Assembly: GCA_015143295.1 (NCBI GenBank)
Contig: CM026571.1
Location: forward strand, 8,374,501 to 8,438,500
Reading direction: 5' to 3'
Length of the DNA: 64,000 nt
Source of the DNA: Tetracentron sinense
Taxonomy: Eukaryota > Streptophyta > Magnoliopsida > Trochodendrales > Trochodendraceae
The translations under genes and the position numbers were made by a program. The notes beneath the pieces were generated by a model, which searched no databases, was not told the DNA's origin, and saw nothing but the letters and a program-made list of their open reading frames with translations. Of this stretch, positions 22,473 to 34,122 are shown one piece after another. Position 1 is the stretch's first letter, and the number at the start of each line of letters is the position of its first letter.

Positions 22473-24395
22473 GGACTGTTTGGATGGTGAGAAGGGGTGA
22501 GTCTTGCATGATTTACCTACTATCCTTATAACCCCACCCTCAAATTTGTGAGCCCTAACTTCTTGTGCCCTAACCATGTTTATCTTCATCATGGGTCCTA
22601 CCAAGGGTCTGGTTAGATGATTCCTACCATCCGATCAATAGACTGTTTTTGATAAGTCAGTGGGAAAGGATCGGCCTAGAGTTGGTCAATCAATCGGTAG
22701 GGTCAGATTAAGGGTCATCAACCCAACATGAGCCACCTACCTTGATAATCGGTGTATAGAGTGTATCAACTGTTTTAGTTAAAGAGGGTTTGAAGTTTAA
22801 ACAAATCATCTATGGGCCAGATTTGGATATAGTAAGAGGGAATGTGCTTGAAATTAAGGCCCATAACATAAATAAGCTATGCTTAAGGCTTGGCTTTAGA
22901 TTAAACTAAATTTGTTATGGCTGGTAAATCTTGCATTGGGCTAAAATTAGGCTCGAGTATTGTGGGCTATTTACAAGGAAATGTAAATCTTCACCCACGA
23001 TGTCTCTTTCCCATCCCACATGTTACTTTCTACACGAAAATGTATGCTTAATTGCTCCCCACATACACCCTTATAAGAAGAAATATAAAAAAATTTCACA
23101 AAAACTCAAGATTAAAGATGTTTAAACATTTCATAAGAATATTATGTTACTACAAATAGGGATTTTTATTTTACCAATTTTCTCCTTTTTATTTTTTAGT
23201 TTTTCAGAATGTCCTAAAATTGATATTTAAAAAATTAAGTCCAGCATTTGTTAATCAAGAATACTTTATCCTAAATATTTGGGGTCGACAAAACGTATTT
23301 TGCAATTTTATTTTATTAGAATTTATAATTTTGGTTAAATCGTGTGCTATCAAATCTTTATACACTAATTCTATTCATGTCATTTTGACCCTTCCTATCC
23401 CTATTTTACAACCTCCAAGTTGCATTAATATTTCACTTGTTTACTGGAACTTTTAGTAGTTTTCTCTGAACAAATTCGAACCATCTCAATCGATTCTCTC
23501 TTATTTTTATTACCTATTATAGATAATTTAATAAAGGTAATTATAAAAAATATTAAAATATTACCCCGTTAATGGTTAACTTAAAAGTTTTAAATCTAAA
23601 TTATTTTAAATTTCTAAAAGTCTCTCTCTTACACACATACACCCCCTTTCATGCACCCATGCACGTACATGCACTTTCACTCTTAAAAGTTGTAGAAAAT
23701 GGGAAAGTTTCATCTGGAGATGTTTGAAATTTTGGTCACCCTGAAGGAGCAAAGGGCGATTATATATTTCTAAATATAATTATCGTCCAAGAAAATTACA
23801 GGAGATAACAAATGGGAACAAAAAGAGATTGGTGAAGGGTAACAAGATGAGGAGGTGATTGCAATATTTTGGTGATTAGATTAGAGATGAAGAAGCATCC
23901 CGGGAAATCATGAAGGACATATGCTAAAAGGACATTGGTTCAACAAGGTAAGTATCAAGTACTCAAATGGTGGTTATCTTAATCTTTGAGAAGGATTATT
24001 CTACTATACTTTTGCTAGAAAAAATCTCATTATTTGTTCAAGTTGGATTGAAGAGCAATCTTTATTTGTGAAGTGAGCAAGAGTTGGAGATGTTTTGAAT
24101 GATATAGTTCATTCAAAAGAACCAGAGAAGGGAAGATTTTCCTCTCTTCCCTCACAATGCAAGCAACACTAAAATGGTTTTATTAGGTGGATTGCGAAAA
24201 ATTTCTCTAAAGAGTTTTGTTTGGTTGAAGTAACGGGGATAGCGAAAGGATGGAGATCAATGATTACCGTAATAAACATGATTAAGTGAAGTAATTTATT
24301 TGTTTTCCTGGTGTGGCTATTTGGTTGCAACCTTGAAAATAAGTTGGAAACCTACTTCACCTTACTAAAGAGGGAATTCTTTTAAGGTCTGTTCT
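22473..24395. other. intergenic sequence, no gene recognised
   Basis: AT-rich. Short ORFs lack family signatures. The part 23750-24390 has purine-rich composition but no readable domain. Confidence 0.4.
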
Positions 24396-24679
24396 TTTAC
24401 TGAGACTTAGCTTGACACTTTACACTTCGTCGTGGTAGTTGGTAGGAATTTGAGTCATTGTGTCAAGGTTTTTAACAAGATTAATTTTATCATCATGAGA
24501 TTTCAAGTCTTACCATTTTTTGTGAGATTTGAAATCATACATTTTGCTCCATTTGAAGTCTTACAGGAATTACAACCAAGAGATGAGAAACACGACATGT
24601 AGTTCATCAAAAGAAAATGCATATTGTCAAATGAAAAAGCTAGATTTTATAAGTCTCAATAAAAGAACGGACCTTTATG
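24386..24679. mobile_element. PIF-type MITE with AGGTCTGTTC ends
   Basis: Left end AGGTCTGTTCTTTTACTGAG and right end (reverse complement) AGGTCCGTTCTTTTATTGAG form terminal inverted repeats, with TTA on each side. Related copies lie at about 36568-36870 and, split by an LTR insertion, at about 36903-36962 plus 41306-41507. No coding capacity. Confidence 0.7.
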
Positions 24680-25465
24680 GGAACAATTTAGATGAGAGTT
24701 TCACTATGATTTGGAGCTCCCAAAACATGAGTAAATATAAAATTTTATGAACAAGCATATCTTTCCATTATTTTAATTTCACCTAAAACCTTTGAAAATG
24801 AAACGTGTTTTGGGAGCTCTAAACGAAGCTCCGGTTAGATCGCCTTCCCCATTTTTTTGATATAAGACACATGGTTAAGCAGTAACCTATTAGTGTTGTT
24901 AGTATCTAGTTAGAGGGCTAGAAGCATAGCATTGGAAGCTGGGCAAACGATGTTTCTCAATAGACACACCCGAAGGGAGTTGAACGTTGATCACCCCAAT
25001 GAGGCGACTGGGGAGAGCCGAGATCATATTCAATCATGATTAAACTCTCCCGAGTTTAATCATACCCACAGGTCAATGTGTGTCCCTTTCAACTTCTATT
25101 AACTATGGCTAAAATTCACTAACTCATAGTGTTAAACAATCTAACCTTGATTTTTAAGAAAAATAATTAATCCTAGGGGTTAATTTATTTATTTTGGTAG
25201 ATGGAATACATATACACACCAGGCCAACCACACACACAAGGGCCAATATTATAGGGACTAAACCCAACTCAACTCCCTAAAAGAGCCTGACTCAAAGGGG
25301 AGGGGTTAAACCTTCTTAATCAGGGAGAAAAAAAGGCAATCAAGAGGTTTTGTAATTGAGATTAAACTCTCCTCAGTTCAAGTGCAATTGGACAAGATTC
25401 AAACTCGAATCGGGATACACACTCCCGCACAAGCAGGCAACTGTCCTTTATTTATTTTATTATTA

Positions 25466-25845
25466 CTAGCAAAGCCCCCATGCGAGGCACATGATTACAA
25501 TGAAAAGAGAATAACTAAAAGAAATATTGGGAGGAGTTGTGTCATTTGAGAGAGAAAAAAGAGGAATATGAGATACATGAGAGACAATTTAGGAAAAGAT
25601 TATTGGAGGTTTTTTTGGGATCAAACATAAAATGAGGAGACTTAATAGGTGAGGATAAAGAGAAAAAATTGGGGGGAAGGACACGTCTTTACACACCCTT
25701 ATCCGTGTGAGAAAAATAGTTAACGACTGAGATTAAAGAAGGGTGCTACGTGACATACTTAAAACAGAATTCATAGGATTCATGAGATTGAAGATTGGGG
25801 AACAAATCAGGTTAAACCTTCTTATTTTTTTATATTATAGATAGA
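25466..25845 (-). mobile_element. non-autonomous Helitron, second family, 380 bp
   Basis: On the minus strand the element starts TCTATCTATAATATAAAAA after an A and ends with hairpin GTGCCTCGCATGGGGGC then TTTGCTAG before T. These are Helitron termini, different in sequence from the 14-18 kb family. A related 3' end occurs at about 60433-60465. No coding capacity. Confidence 0.65.
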
Positions 25846-25868
25846 TAAGGAATGAACAAATCTTATGG

Positions 25869-26007
25869 GAGTTTGGATGGGCAACACTGGTTGTTGCGCT
25901 ATTACCCCTTGTGTTTGAAAATATAGGCCCCACTTCAACAGTGAGTGGGACCCTCATTTTTTCAGACACAAGGGGGCAATAGCAAGCGCTGTTGCCCATC
26001 CAAACTC
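25869..26007. mobile_element. MULE-type MITE, 139 bp, perfect 9-bp target duplication
   Basis: Arms GAGTTTGGATGGGCAACACT and (reverse complement) GAGTTTGGATGGGCAACAGC, continuing to CCCCTTGTGT. ATCTTATGG is present unchanged at 25860-25868 and 26008-26016. It inserted between the Helitron and the SCL28 promoter. Confidence 0.85.
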
Positions 26008-26238
26008 ATCTTATGGTGGGTCTCGAAGCAAACAGGGCGAGTACGCTTGGGGAAGCTGAGGTAGCACTACCCCCTGTATGTAATGGAACATGGACACCAT
26101 TTATGTCCCACCTAGGACCATTGCCTTGGTCAAAGCCAACCTGATCATGTGATTATGATCATTTGATTTACAGGTTGCAGAGTCTGCTGACCATTGAGGA
26201 AACATGTTTTGACCATTCAAAAAAAAAATTTATATGAA

Positions 26239-26248
26239 TCCAACGGTA
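26239..26248 (+). promoter_or_regulatory. near-match MSA motif
   Basis: TCCAACGGTA matches the mitosis-specific activator core YCYAACGGYY except at the last base. It is the most distal of the AACGG motifs upstream of the SCL28-type gene. Confidence 0.35.
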
Positions 26249-26420
26249 GCCATCATCCAATCACGTCCACCTTATATCATGATCCGTTGCAACTTCCATG
26301 CGTGCCACGTACCCTAGATTGGCTTAATCATCACCACCATATCTAAGGGCACGCCGAAGTATCAAGAAAGGTAATAATAATCTGAGGCAAAATTGTGACA
26401 AATCAAATGATGGCTTAAAC

Positions 26421-26431
26421 CCTAACGGTCA
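26421..26431 (+). promoter_or_regulatory. MSA element (MYB3R site)
   Basis: CCTAACGGTCA is a perfect match to YCYAACGGYYA, the site through which three-repeat MYB (MYB3R) factors control G2/M genes. It lies about 350 bases before the TATA box of the SCL28-type gene. Confidence 0.7.
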
Positions 26432-26557
26432 TACAAACGGATATCAGGAGACAATCAGACAAGCACGTGCAGCTTACGTGCGTTACGTGGAATGGGCCGA
26501 ATGGCAAACAGACCCCAATAGATATGAAATCCAAGCACATCGTCCGTACACCAACTC

Positions 26558-26568
26558 CCCAACGGTCA
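26558..26568 (+). promoter_or_regulatory. MSA element (MYB3R site)
   Basis: CCCAACGGTCA, a perfect consensus match on the coding strand, about 210 bases before the TATA box. Confidence 0.75.
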
Positions 26569-26584
26569 TATTCAACCGGCATCC

Positions 26585-26595
26585 CCCAACGGTCA
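26585..26595 (+). promoter_or_regulatory. MSA element (MYB3R site)
   Basis: A second CCCAACGGTCA, 27 bases after the previous one and in the same orientation. Tandem MSA motifs of this kind are typical of G2/M promoters. Confidence 0.75.
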
Positions 26596-26779
26596 TATTG
26601 ACTTCCACTCTCGGCCGTTTGATTCCCATCCAATGGCCTTCAAACAAAATTTCTGACATCTAGAACTCCTTTTCCCCAGCAATAATTTTTTTCTTTCATG
26701 CTCGGTGAAATCAAATCAATCAAAAAACCAGAAAACATAAGCAGGACGACCATGAAAGTGGAGAAGAGCAGAACCCCAT

Positions 26780-26787
26780 TATAAAAA
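26780..26787 (+). promoter_or_regulatory. TATA box of SCL28-type gene
   Basis: TATAAAAA, about 30 bases before the likely start of a leader of roughly 690 bases (26812-27499) that holds several upstream ATGs. Position fits the MSA cluster just upstream. Confidence 0.6.
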
Positions 26788-27499
26788 ACCAGTCAGCTAG
26801 GGTTTATGTTCTTTTGGATGGTGAGAAATCTCTCTTTGTTGACCTGTTTTTCTGCATGTTGGGAAGGTTTTACACAGCTGGGTTTTGCTTCAGATTGAGC
26901 TATTATGAAGGCGCTACAGGTTTCCAATGCTGATCTGGGTGCGAAGTTTCTCCTGAATTTCAGTTACAAATTTAAGCAAGTATTTCTCTGGCTTTCCATG
27001 TATTGTGTGAGTCCCATTGGGATGAAGAATCACGGCTTTTTCCCATGAATTTTCCTTCAAATTTTGGAATCCGATGATCCGTTTTCTGGTAGGTATTGAA
27101 ATTGTCTCATATTCTTTGATTTTTTCCGTGGGGTTTACAGAATCTTTCGCTCATTCTATTCTTTATCTGTTTTCCATAGATAGACACTCAAATTTATGAA
27201 AATTTACAGATTTATTCATTTTTCTACAGCTCAATTCCATCGGATTCCTCTTTCGGTTTATCTTATTTGATTTTTGGAAATTTCCCACACACACATACAT
27301 ACACACACATTATCTCTCTTGATTTTTTTCAAGTTTGCATGCCAATTCTAATATGATCTAAAGAAATTATAGAAGAAAAGCATCATTGCATAGTCTGAAA
27401 AAATACAGAAACAAGGAGAGATAGGGAGAAACAGAGAGAGAAAGAAAGGGAGGTTGATTTGGAATTGAAGAAGAAAAGATAATTGGAAGGATATAGAGA

Positions 27500-29533
27500 A
27501 TGTTGGCTGGGTGTTCTGCATTGTTGTCGCCAAGGCATAGATTCAGGAGTCAAGCGTCTGCTGAGTTTCAAGCTTGCCATTTCCAATTGCCTTCGATGAG
27601 TACACAAAGATTGGATTTGCCCTGTAGTTTTTCCCGGAAAGATGCCTCCCGGTCCCAGCCTATACGGCCGGTCGGCATTTCTGTCGAGAAACCAACTGAA
27701 GCAACGTCCACTTGTACTCTTAAGCAGAAAATTCGCCTTCCTCCTTCTCTTACCACAGCTAGGACTACGTATTGGGAAGGAAGGAGAGAGATTGAGGAAG
27801 GGTTTTGGGAGAAAAAGAAGAGCTTGAAGAGGTTTGCCGAGCAGAGTTCGTCGGATCAATCCTGCATAAACAGAGCCAAGAGAAAAAGGAGTAGCAGTAA
27901 TCCCGCGACACCCGATGATTGTTCGGAAGGAGAGAGGCTGAGTGTAAGCCAATTGGGCAGTGGGGGTTTTTGGTTTCAGCAGACTGTTGAGGTGCCTCGA
28001 TCGAAAGGAATTGGAGGCCTTAATCCTCCTCCACCACACCCTTTTCCTGTGTCATCTTCAGGAGAAGAAGAAAGGGAAAGGGAAAGGGTCCGTTTCGTGC
28101 CTAGCGATGTGATTTATCCACCACTGCCATTGTCAAAAAATCCTTGGGTGACTGAAATTACAGACAAAGGTGACAAGGATGTTGAGACAAGCCAAGGGCC
28201 AGGGAGGAAGGAAATATCAGGATCAAGTACCTCGTCGGGAAGTCATAGTTTCCCTCTAAGACTAAATGAGAGCCCGCAACACGGGACAGGTAATGGGTCT
28301 AGGCTCCAATGCCCACCTGAAGGGGTGAGAGTGAGAGCAGGAAATGTGGATGTCCCACCGGAGCAGAAGGGATTCGAGCTTGTGAGCTTACTGGTGGCCT
28401 GTGTGGATTCAATCAGCTCGAGGGACATTGCAGCTATAAACCATTTTGTAGCTAAATTGGGGGAGCTTGCCTCTCCTGAAGGGACCTCACCGGTATGCCG
28501 TGTTGCCGCATACTTTACGGAATCTTTAGCGCTCCGAGTTGCGCGGCTCTGGCCTCATATTTTCCATATTGCCACACCTCGGGAGCTTGATCGGGCTGAT
28601 GACACTGGTACTGCATTAAGGCTTTTAAATCATGTAAGCCCAATTCCAAAGTTCCTTCATTTCACATTGAATGAGATGCTGTTGAGAGCTTTTGAAGGAG
28701 AAGACAGGGTTCATATTATTGATTTCGACATAAAACAAGGGCTTCAATGGCCTGGTTTGTTTCAGAGTTTGGCCACTAGGCCTAATCCCCCAAGCCATGT
28801 GAGAATCACGGGGATAGGCGAGTCCAAACAGGAGCTCCAGGAAACAGGAGATAGACTGGCCGGATTTGCGGGGGCCTTGAATCTGCCTTTCGAATTTCAT
28901 GCGGTGGTGGACAGGTTGGAGGATGTGAGACTGTGGATGCTTCATGTGAAGGAGAAGGAAAGTGTGGCTGTGAATTGTATTTTCCAACTACACAAGATGC
29001 TTTATGACAACAATGGTGGAGCACTTAGGGACCTGTTGGGTTTGATAAGGAGTACTAATCCCACAATTGTTCTTATGGCAGAGCAAGAAGCTGTGCACAA
29101 TGACCCCAGCTTGGAAACAAGGGTTTTCAATTCACTGAAGTACTACTCTGCCATCTTCGACTCAATTGATTCTAGCCTACCGTTAGATAGCACGGTCAGG
29201 ATCAAAATAGAGGAGATGTTTGCCAAGGAGATTAGGAATATAGTTTCCTGTGAAGGAAGTGACAGGTACGAAAGGCACGAGAGTTTCGGGACGTGGAGGA
29301 GGTTAATGGAGCAAGGAGGGTTTAGATGCATGAACATTGATGAGAGAGAGATGCTTCAGAGCCGAATGTTGTTGAACATGTACTCTTGTGAAAAGTACAC
29401 TGTGGAGAAGCAAGAGCAGGACGGAGCAGTCGGACTTACTCTAAGTTGGCTAGAGCAGCCTCTATACACAGTTTCAGCATGGGCACCTGTTGATGTTGCA
29501 GGATGCTCCTACACTTTATCTCAGCCAAGTTGA
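27500..29533 (+). CDS. SCL28: GRAS family transcriptional regulator, SCARECROW-LIKE 28
   Basis: An intronless ORF of 677 residues. The N-terminal 290 residues are mostly disordered but carry the SCL28-type start (MLAGCS) and conserved blocks (MSTQRLDLPCSFSRK; SLKRFAEQ; AKRKR). The GRAS domain spans about residues 292-672: LHRI from FELVSLLVACVDS, VHIID at 404-408 (VHIIDFDIKQGLQWP), LHRII and PFYRE region (FNSLKYYSAIFDSIDSSLP), and SAW ending at S659-A-W661. The GRAS part matches the Arabidopsis SCL28 family closely as I recall it. SCL28 acts in the nucleus in G2/M progression and cell-size control, downstream of MYB3R factors. The MSA motifs upstream fit that regulation. The start is chosen because MLAGCS is the conserved family start. 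No frameshift or lesion is seen. Confidence 0.93.
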   Translation: MLAGCSALLSPRHRFRSQASAEFQACHFQLPSMSTQRLDLPCSFSRKDASRSQPIRPVGISVEKPTEATSTCTLKQKIRLPPSLTTARTTYWEGRREIEEGFWEKKKSLKRFAEQSSSDQSCINRAKRKRSSSNPATPDDCSEGERLSVSQLGSGGFWFQQTVEVPRSKGIGGLNPPPPHPFPVSSSGEEERERERVRFVPSDVIYPPLPLSKNPWVTEITDKGDKDVETSQGPGRKEISGSSTSSGSHSFPLRLNESPQHGTGNGSRLQCPPEGVRVRAGNVDVPPEQKGFELVSLLVACVDSISSRDIAAINHFVAKLGELASPEGTSPVCRVAAYFTESLALRVARLWPHIFHIATPRELDRADDTGTALRLLNHVSPIPKFLHFTLNEMLLRAFEGEDRVHIIDFDIKQGLQWPGLFQSLATRPNPPSHVRITGIGESKQELQETGDRLAGFAGALNLPFEFHAVVDRLEDVRLWMLHVKEKESVAVNCIFQLHKMLYDNNGGALRDLLGLIRSTNPTIVLMAEQEAVHNDPSLETRVFNSLKYYSAIFDSIDSSLPLDSTVRIKIEEMFAKEIRNIVSCEGSDRYERHESFGTWRRLMEQGGFRCMNIDEREMLQSRMLLNMYSCEKYTVEKQEQDGAVGLTLSWLEQPLYTVSAWAPVDVAGCSYTLSQPS

Positions 29534-29960
29534 TCACAGGGGGTTTTCTTCTCTTCCAACACCTATACAACTTCCATTCTCACTATACAGAAAGGGAAAA
29601 CAAATTCTTTCTAGGTACTATTCTTTCATTCTTTCATTGCAGTTAAGACTCATCATCCGATAGCTTAGAAACCTTTTTCGAGAACTGTGGTAGCTTGTCA
29701 TCTGTTTCAGTTCTTCTCAGCTTCATTCCCATTTAGTTTGTATTTTGGAGTCTATTTCATTGTTATTCTTTTGATTCTTTTGTTGGGGAGGGGGCAGGTG
29801 TCCCTTATTCTTTATGTATGTTGGAATTCTTTCTTAGTCTGTCATTTTACTTTATTTTTGTTGTTGTTGTCGGGGAATGGGATTACTACCATTTAGAACC
29901 ATGTAACTGGAGCTTGGATCATATTATATATGAAATGATTTCATTGATTGTTCTATCATA

Positions 29961-29996
<36 letters not shown>

Positions 29997-31120
29997 ATGA
30001 AGTACTTCTTTTTCTACTATACATAATTGATGTTACATAAGATGTAGGACGCTCTATTGTTCTGTTCCTTTTTGGATTAGGCCGCATTCCAAGTGGAAGT
30101 TATCAATCAAAGTTAAGTACCAAAAAAGCAAGAATCAGCTGAGCATTAGGAGTAGCCATGGGTAAACCAGGGCATAATATCTCCTCCCAGAACCACAAAC
30201 GGCAGGAATTCAAAAATCAAAATTACTTCATTTGTGTTCCTGACTACATTCTGCAAATCTCTCTGGTGTAAGGGCCAAGGACCGTCCAAGTTCTAAGGGT
30301 GGGTCTCTTCCGATTCCCCATACATTGCACCATTATTTTGCAGTCTTCTGGAATCATTCAAGTGAGGGGGATGGGACTCCTCCGCAACTGCATTTTCACC
30401 TCCTCTCTTGCAAATTTCTCGTTCCAATTTTTCTCATACTTGTGTCATTGCATCATGGTTTCTTACAAGCTCTGCCATTGTCCACTCAATTAAGGAGGTT
30501 AATTGTATCGACTGCAGTGAACAAGTCCTGCCAGAACAATCTGTAGGTTTTTCTGTGAATCTAGTAATATACAATGAGATGATCTAAAGGTAATGGAATG
30601 TTGGTCTGTAAGAACAATACCCGGACAGGATGGGCCATAGATATGGTCCTAGTGGAAGGCTTGTTTGTTGTTTCGACAATAGCTATAGATGATTGCTGAG
30701 AGGAAAAGGAGCACAAGCATCAGAACTTCCATTTTGCATTCACAGACGAGGATTATGGCGTTGGACCCAGTCCCTAAGCACATCTTCATCTAGTATCATG
30801 GTTAGAAGAATGAATGTCCCTATTTTTTTTCCTTTTTTTTTGGTGATGGATATCATTTACCTACGTTAGTAGGTGTCGCGGTTTTTTTTCCTTGTAGAGT
30901 TGATTTTCGATTAATCTAGTACCAAATAACCAAGGATATTTCATGGGTATCTGGATGCAGGCAGATAGATTACATCCAATAGAAGAATTAAACACTTTTT
31001 GGCTTGCAGGCATAGAATGTGCTTATCTTGGAAAGGCGCTCAAGCATACTCCTCAAAGACCTTTTTCCTATTCTCTAGTATAACAGCTTATCCATCATAC
31101 AGATACACATCCAAAAACAT
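29534..31120 (+). other. SCL28 3' flank and intergenic sequence
   Basis: It includes the 3' UTR region, a 35-base poly-C run (listed separately) and, at 30837-30880, a minus-strand fragment resembling the 3' end of a SINE (TTTACCTACGTTAGTAGG next to a T-run). No further gene recognised. Confidence 0.45.
29962..29996. repeat. 35-base poly-C tract
   Basis: An uninterrupted run of 35 C on the coding strand, 429 bases after the SCL28 stop. The complementary strand is poly-G, which can form G-quadruplexes. The exact length may be an assembly estimate. Confidence 0.9.
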
Positions 31121-31474
31121 TGTTATAACCAGTTCAACAAATCTAGAGAAATAAGAAAACGAGAAATCAAGCAATCGCACAAAGGAGATAAGATATACGT
31201 GGTTCGGCAAGGTGCCTACGTCCACAGGAGAAAACGACAAGAAATCCACTAAGAACACGGGAGAAAAATATACAAGCTCACTCAAAACCCTAGAAAAACC
31301 CCATTCTTTCACATCCTCAAAGAAAAAACCCTTTATATATCTAGGGTTACAATGAGAAGACAAACGGGTCGAAAATATGGGTCAAAATTTTGAGGTTGTA
31401 CACATCAAGGATCCGGGTAAGATCCATACCAAATTCCTAACAAACCCATTTGCAGAATTTGAGCCAAACTCACA
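31121..31474 (-). repeat. 3' LTR of the copia remnant
   Basis: On the minus strand it begins TGTGAGTTTGGC directly after the purine tract CCAAGGTGGAGATT and ends GGTTATAACA. It contains the copia-typical GGCACCTTGCCGAACCACGT segment (reverse complement of 31198-31217). Length 354 bases. The 5' LTR is not found. Confidence 0.7.
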
Positions 31475-34122
31475 AATCTCCACCTTGGCGAGAATTCCAA
31501 CAATCTCCACTATAATAAGTAAATCCTCTTGCCGCCACTACTAGTCCCCTAAGGGCACTCAAGTACTGCCAATACCAATCAGGTCCAAACAATGCTTAAA
31601 CTTGACTGCAGGGATAGGCTTGGTCATCATATCTGCTGGATTCTCTACTTTAGCAATCTTCTTCACTGCAATAATTCATTAAGAAACCACATATTTAATA
31701 AAATGGAGTCTAACATCAATGTGTTTGGGGTCCTCTCATGAAACATTTGATTTTTGGTCAGATGTATGGCACTCTGGCTGTCACAAAACACAGTAGACTG
31801 CTTCTGCTGCATCCTCAGATCATCAACCAAACCTCTCAGCCATATAGTTTCCTTCACTGCTTTTGTAGCTGCCTTATACTCAGCTTCAGTAGTAGACAAT
31901 ACAACTATAGACTGTAGAGTTGCTTTTCAACTGATGACACTCCCACAAAGAGTGAAAACATAACCTGTCAAAGATCTCCTTCTATCTAGATCTCCAGCAT
32001 AGTCTAAATCAACATATCCAATGACACTACCAGAAGTGTCATTGCCTCTGTCATATATCAACTCAACATCTACATTGCCTCTCACATATTTAATTATCCA
32101 TTTGACTGCCTGCCAATGGGCTTTCCCAGGCTTATCCATATACCTACTTACTACGCTAACTACTTGTGAAATGTCTGACCATAGCATACATAATGATCCC
32201 AATAGCACTAGCATAAAGAACACGTGACCTGTGCTCCACCTCCTCCTCAGTCTGCGGTGATAGAGCAATTGAAAGTTTAAAATGAGCTGTAAGTGGAATA
32301 CTCACTGGCTTCGACCCTTGCATACCAAAGCGTTCCAGCACCTTTTCAATGTACATTTTATGAGATTGCAATATGCTCGCTTTTCGGTCTTTATGAATTT
32401 CCATTCTCAATATCTTCTTGGCTGTACCCAATTCTTTCACTTCAAACTCACTGCTCAACTGAGCCTTCAAACTCTTGATCTCGGACATGTTCTTAGAAGC
32501 AATCAACATGTCATCAACATACAACAACAAATAAACATACGAACCATCTGACAACTTCTTGTGATAGACATAACTGTCATACTCACTCCTACAATAGTCA
32601 TTTCCAATCATAAAAGTATCAAACCACTTATACCAATGTCTAGGAGATTGCTTCAAACCATACAAAGATTTCTTCAGGAAGCACACATGGTCCTCCTTTC
32701 CCTAAATCTCAAACCCTTGAGGTTGATGCATGTAAATCTGCTCCTTTAGCTCACCATGTAGAAAAACAATCTTGACATCAAGCTGTTCAAACTCAAAATC
32801 AAACAAGGCAACTATAGAAAGTAGCATCCGAATAGAACTGTGCTTCACAATAGATGAAAACACTTCATTGAAATCAATTCCCTCTTTATGTGAATAACCC
32901 TTCGCTACCAATCGAGCTTTGCACTTCTTTCCTCTAGGCTTTAGTTTACCCTCATTAACATGAACATAAGCAGTACAGTCAAACACCTTTAGATCAATGT
33001 AATTTGCAGAAGACCCAGACCATACCTCTACAGGAGTCTTACAATCAACAACAATCGATGGAGACCTGTTCACCAAATAACAAGTTGTGTTAATACCAAA
33101 ATTCCTTCGACAACCTAGCATTGGAGAGCATACATCTTGCCTTCTCTAATAATGTCCTATTCATCCATTTTGCAACACCATTCTATTGCGGAGTGTATCT
33201 GACTGTTCGATGTCTTAAAATCCCATCATTCTTGCAAAACTCATTAAAAACACCCCCACAGAATTCCATGCCATTGTCAGTTCTCAAACGCTTGATCTTT
33301 TTCTCTGTCTGCTTCTCGATCAAAGCCTCACATTGCTCAAACTTCACAAAAGCTTCATTCTTGTGCTTCAAGATAAATATCCAGACCTTCCTTAAATAGT
33401 CATCTATAAATGTCAACATGTTCTACCACCACCTAGAGAGGGAACATGAGAAGGACCCCAAATATCAAAATGAATTTATTCCATAGTACCCTTGGTTCTG
33501 TGAACAGCCGTACTGAACTTAACTCTGCACTGTTTTCCAAAGACACAATGCTCAAAAAATTCCATCTTCCCTGTCTTCTGACCACAAAGTAAATCTTGTT
33601 TACTCAACAATGTCAAACCTCTCTCATTCATATGCCCCAACCTCATATGCCACAAACTAGTGGTGTCAAGATCCGAATCTGATGACAATACAACAGCTGC
33701 ATCTGTAACTGTACTGGCCTGTAACATATAGAACCCATTATTCAAATATCCCTTCATCACAACTAGAGCATCTCCCTTGAAAATCCTCGACTCCACCATC
33801 AGCTTTATAGCTACAACCATTGGAGTCAAGTGTATCCACAATTTTCTTTAACTCTGGAACATGCCGTACATCAGTTAAGGTTCTCACAACACCGTCATGT
33901 ATCTTGATTTGAATTGAGCCTATCCCAACAACCTTATAGACTACATCATTTTTCATTAGCTTTCTACCACCATCATTAGACTGATAAGTAGTAAACCAGT
34001 CCATATTGAGATATATATGATAGGAACAACCCGAATCCATAATCCACTCATTACCCAAGCTACCAACGGTAATTATAAGGATGCAAGGTACATCACCAAA
34101 CTCCTCCAGTTGTAGACTTGTA
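31475..34122 (-). pseudogene. Ty1/copia gag-pol remnant
   Basis: Minus strand, high to low: protease with IMDSGCSYHI (33738-34178); GAG-pre-integrase SLWHMRLGHMNERGL (33476-33841); integrase core around LTFIDDYLRKVWIF (33183-33419); RT with FLHGELKEQIYMHQP (32702-33121) and YLLLYVDDMLIASK (32156-32686); RNase H with MSTTEAEYKA and CDSQSAIHL (31663-31899). Order PR-IN-RT-RH is that of Ty1/copia. Several frameshifts and stops separate the pieces; the RT YVDD box is intact. Gag is lost at the LINE insertion. Confidence 0.88.

Noticed and set aside
26415..26663. Small ORFs in the SCL28 promoter
   Set aside because: No recognisable protein; the region is better explained by promoter motifs.
27383..28039. 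218-codon minus-strand ORF opposite SCL28
   Set aside because: Shadow of the SCL28 coding sequence; no family features of its own.
30325..30546. 73-codon plus-strand ORF after SCL28
   Set aside because: Low-complexity hydrophobic translation with no family match or promoter.
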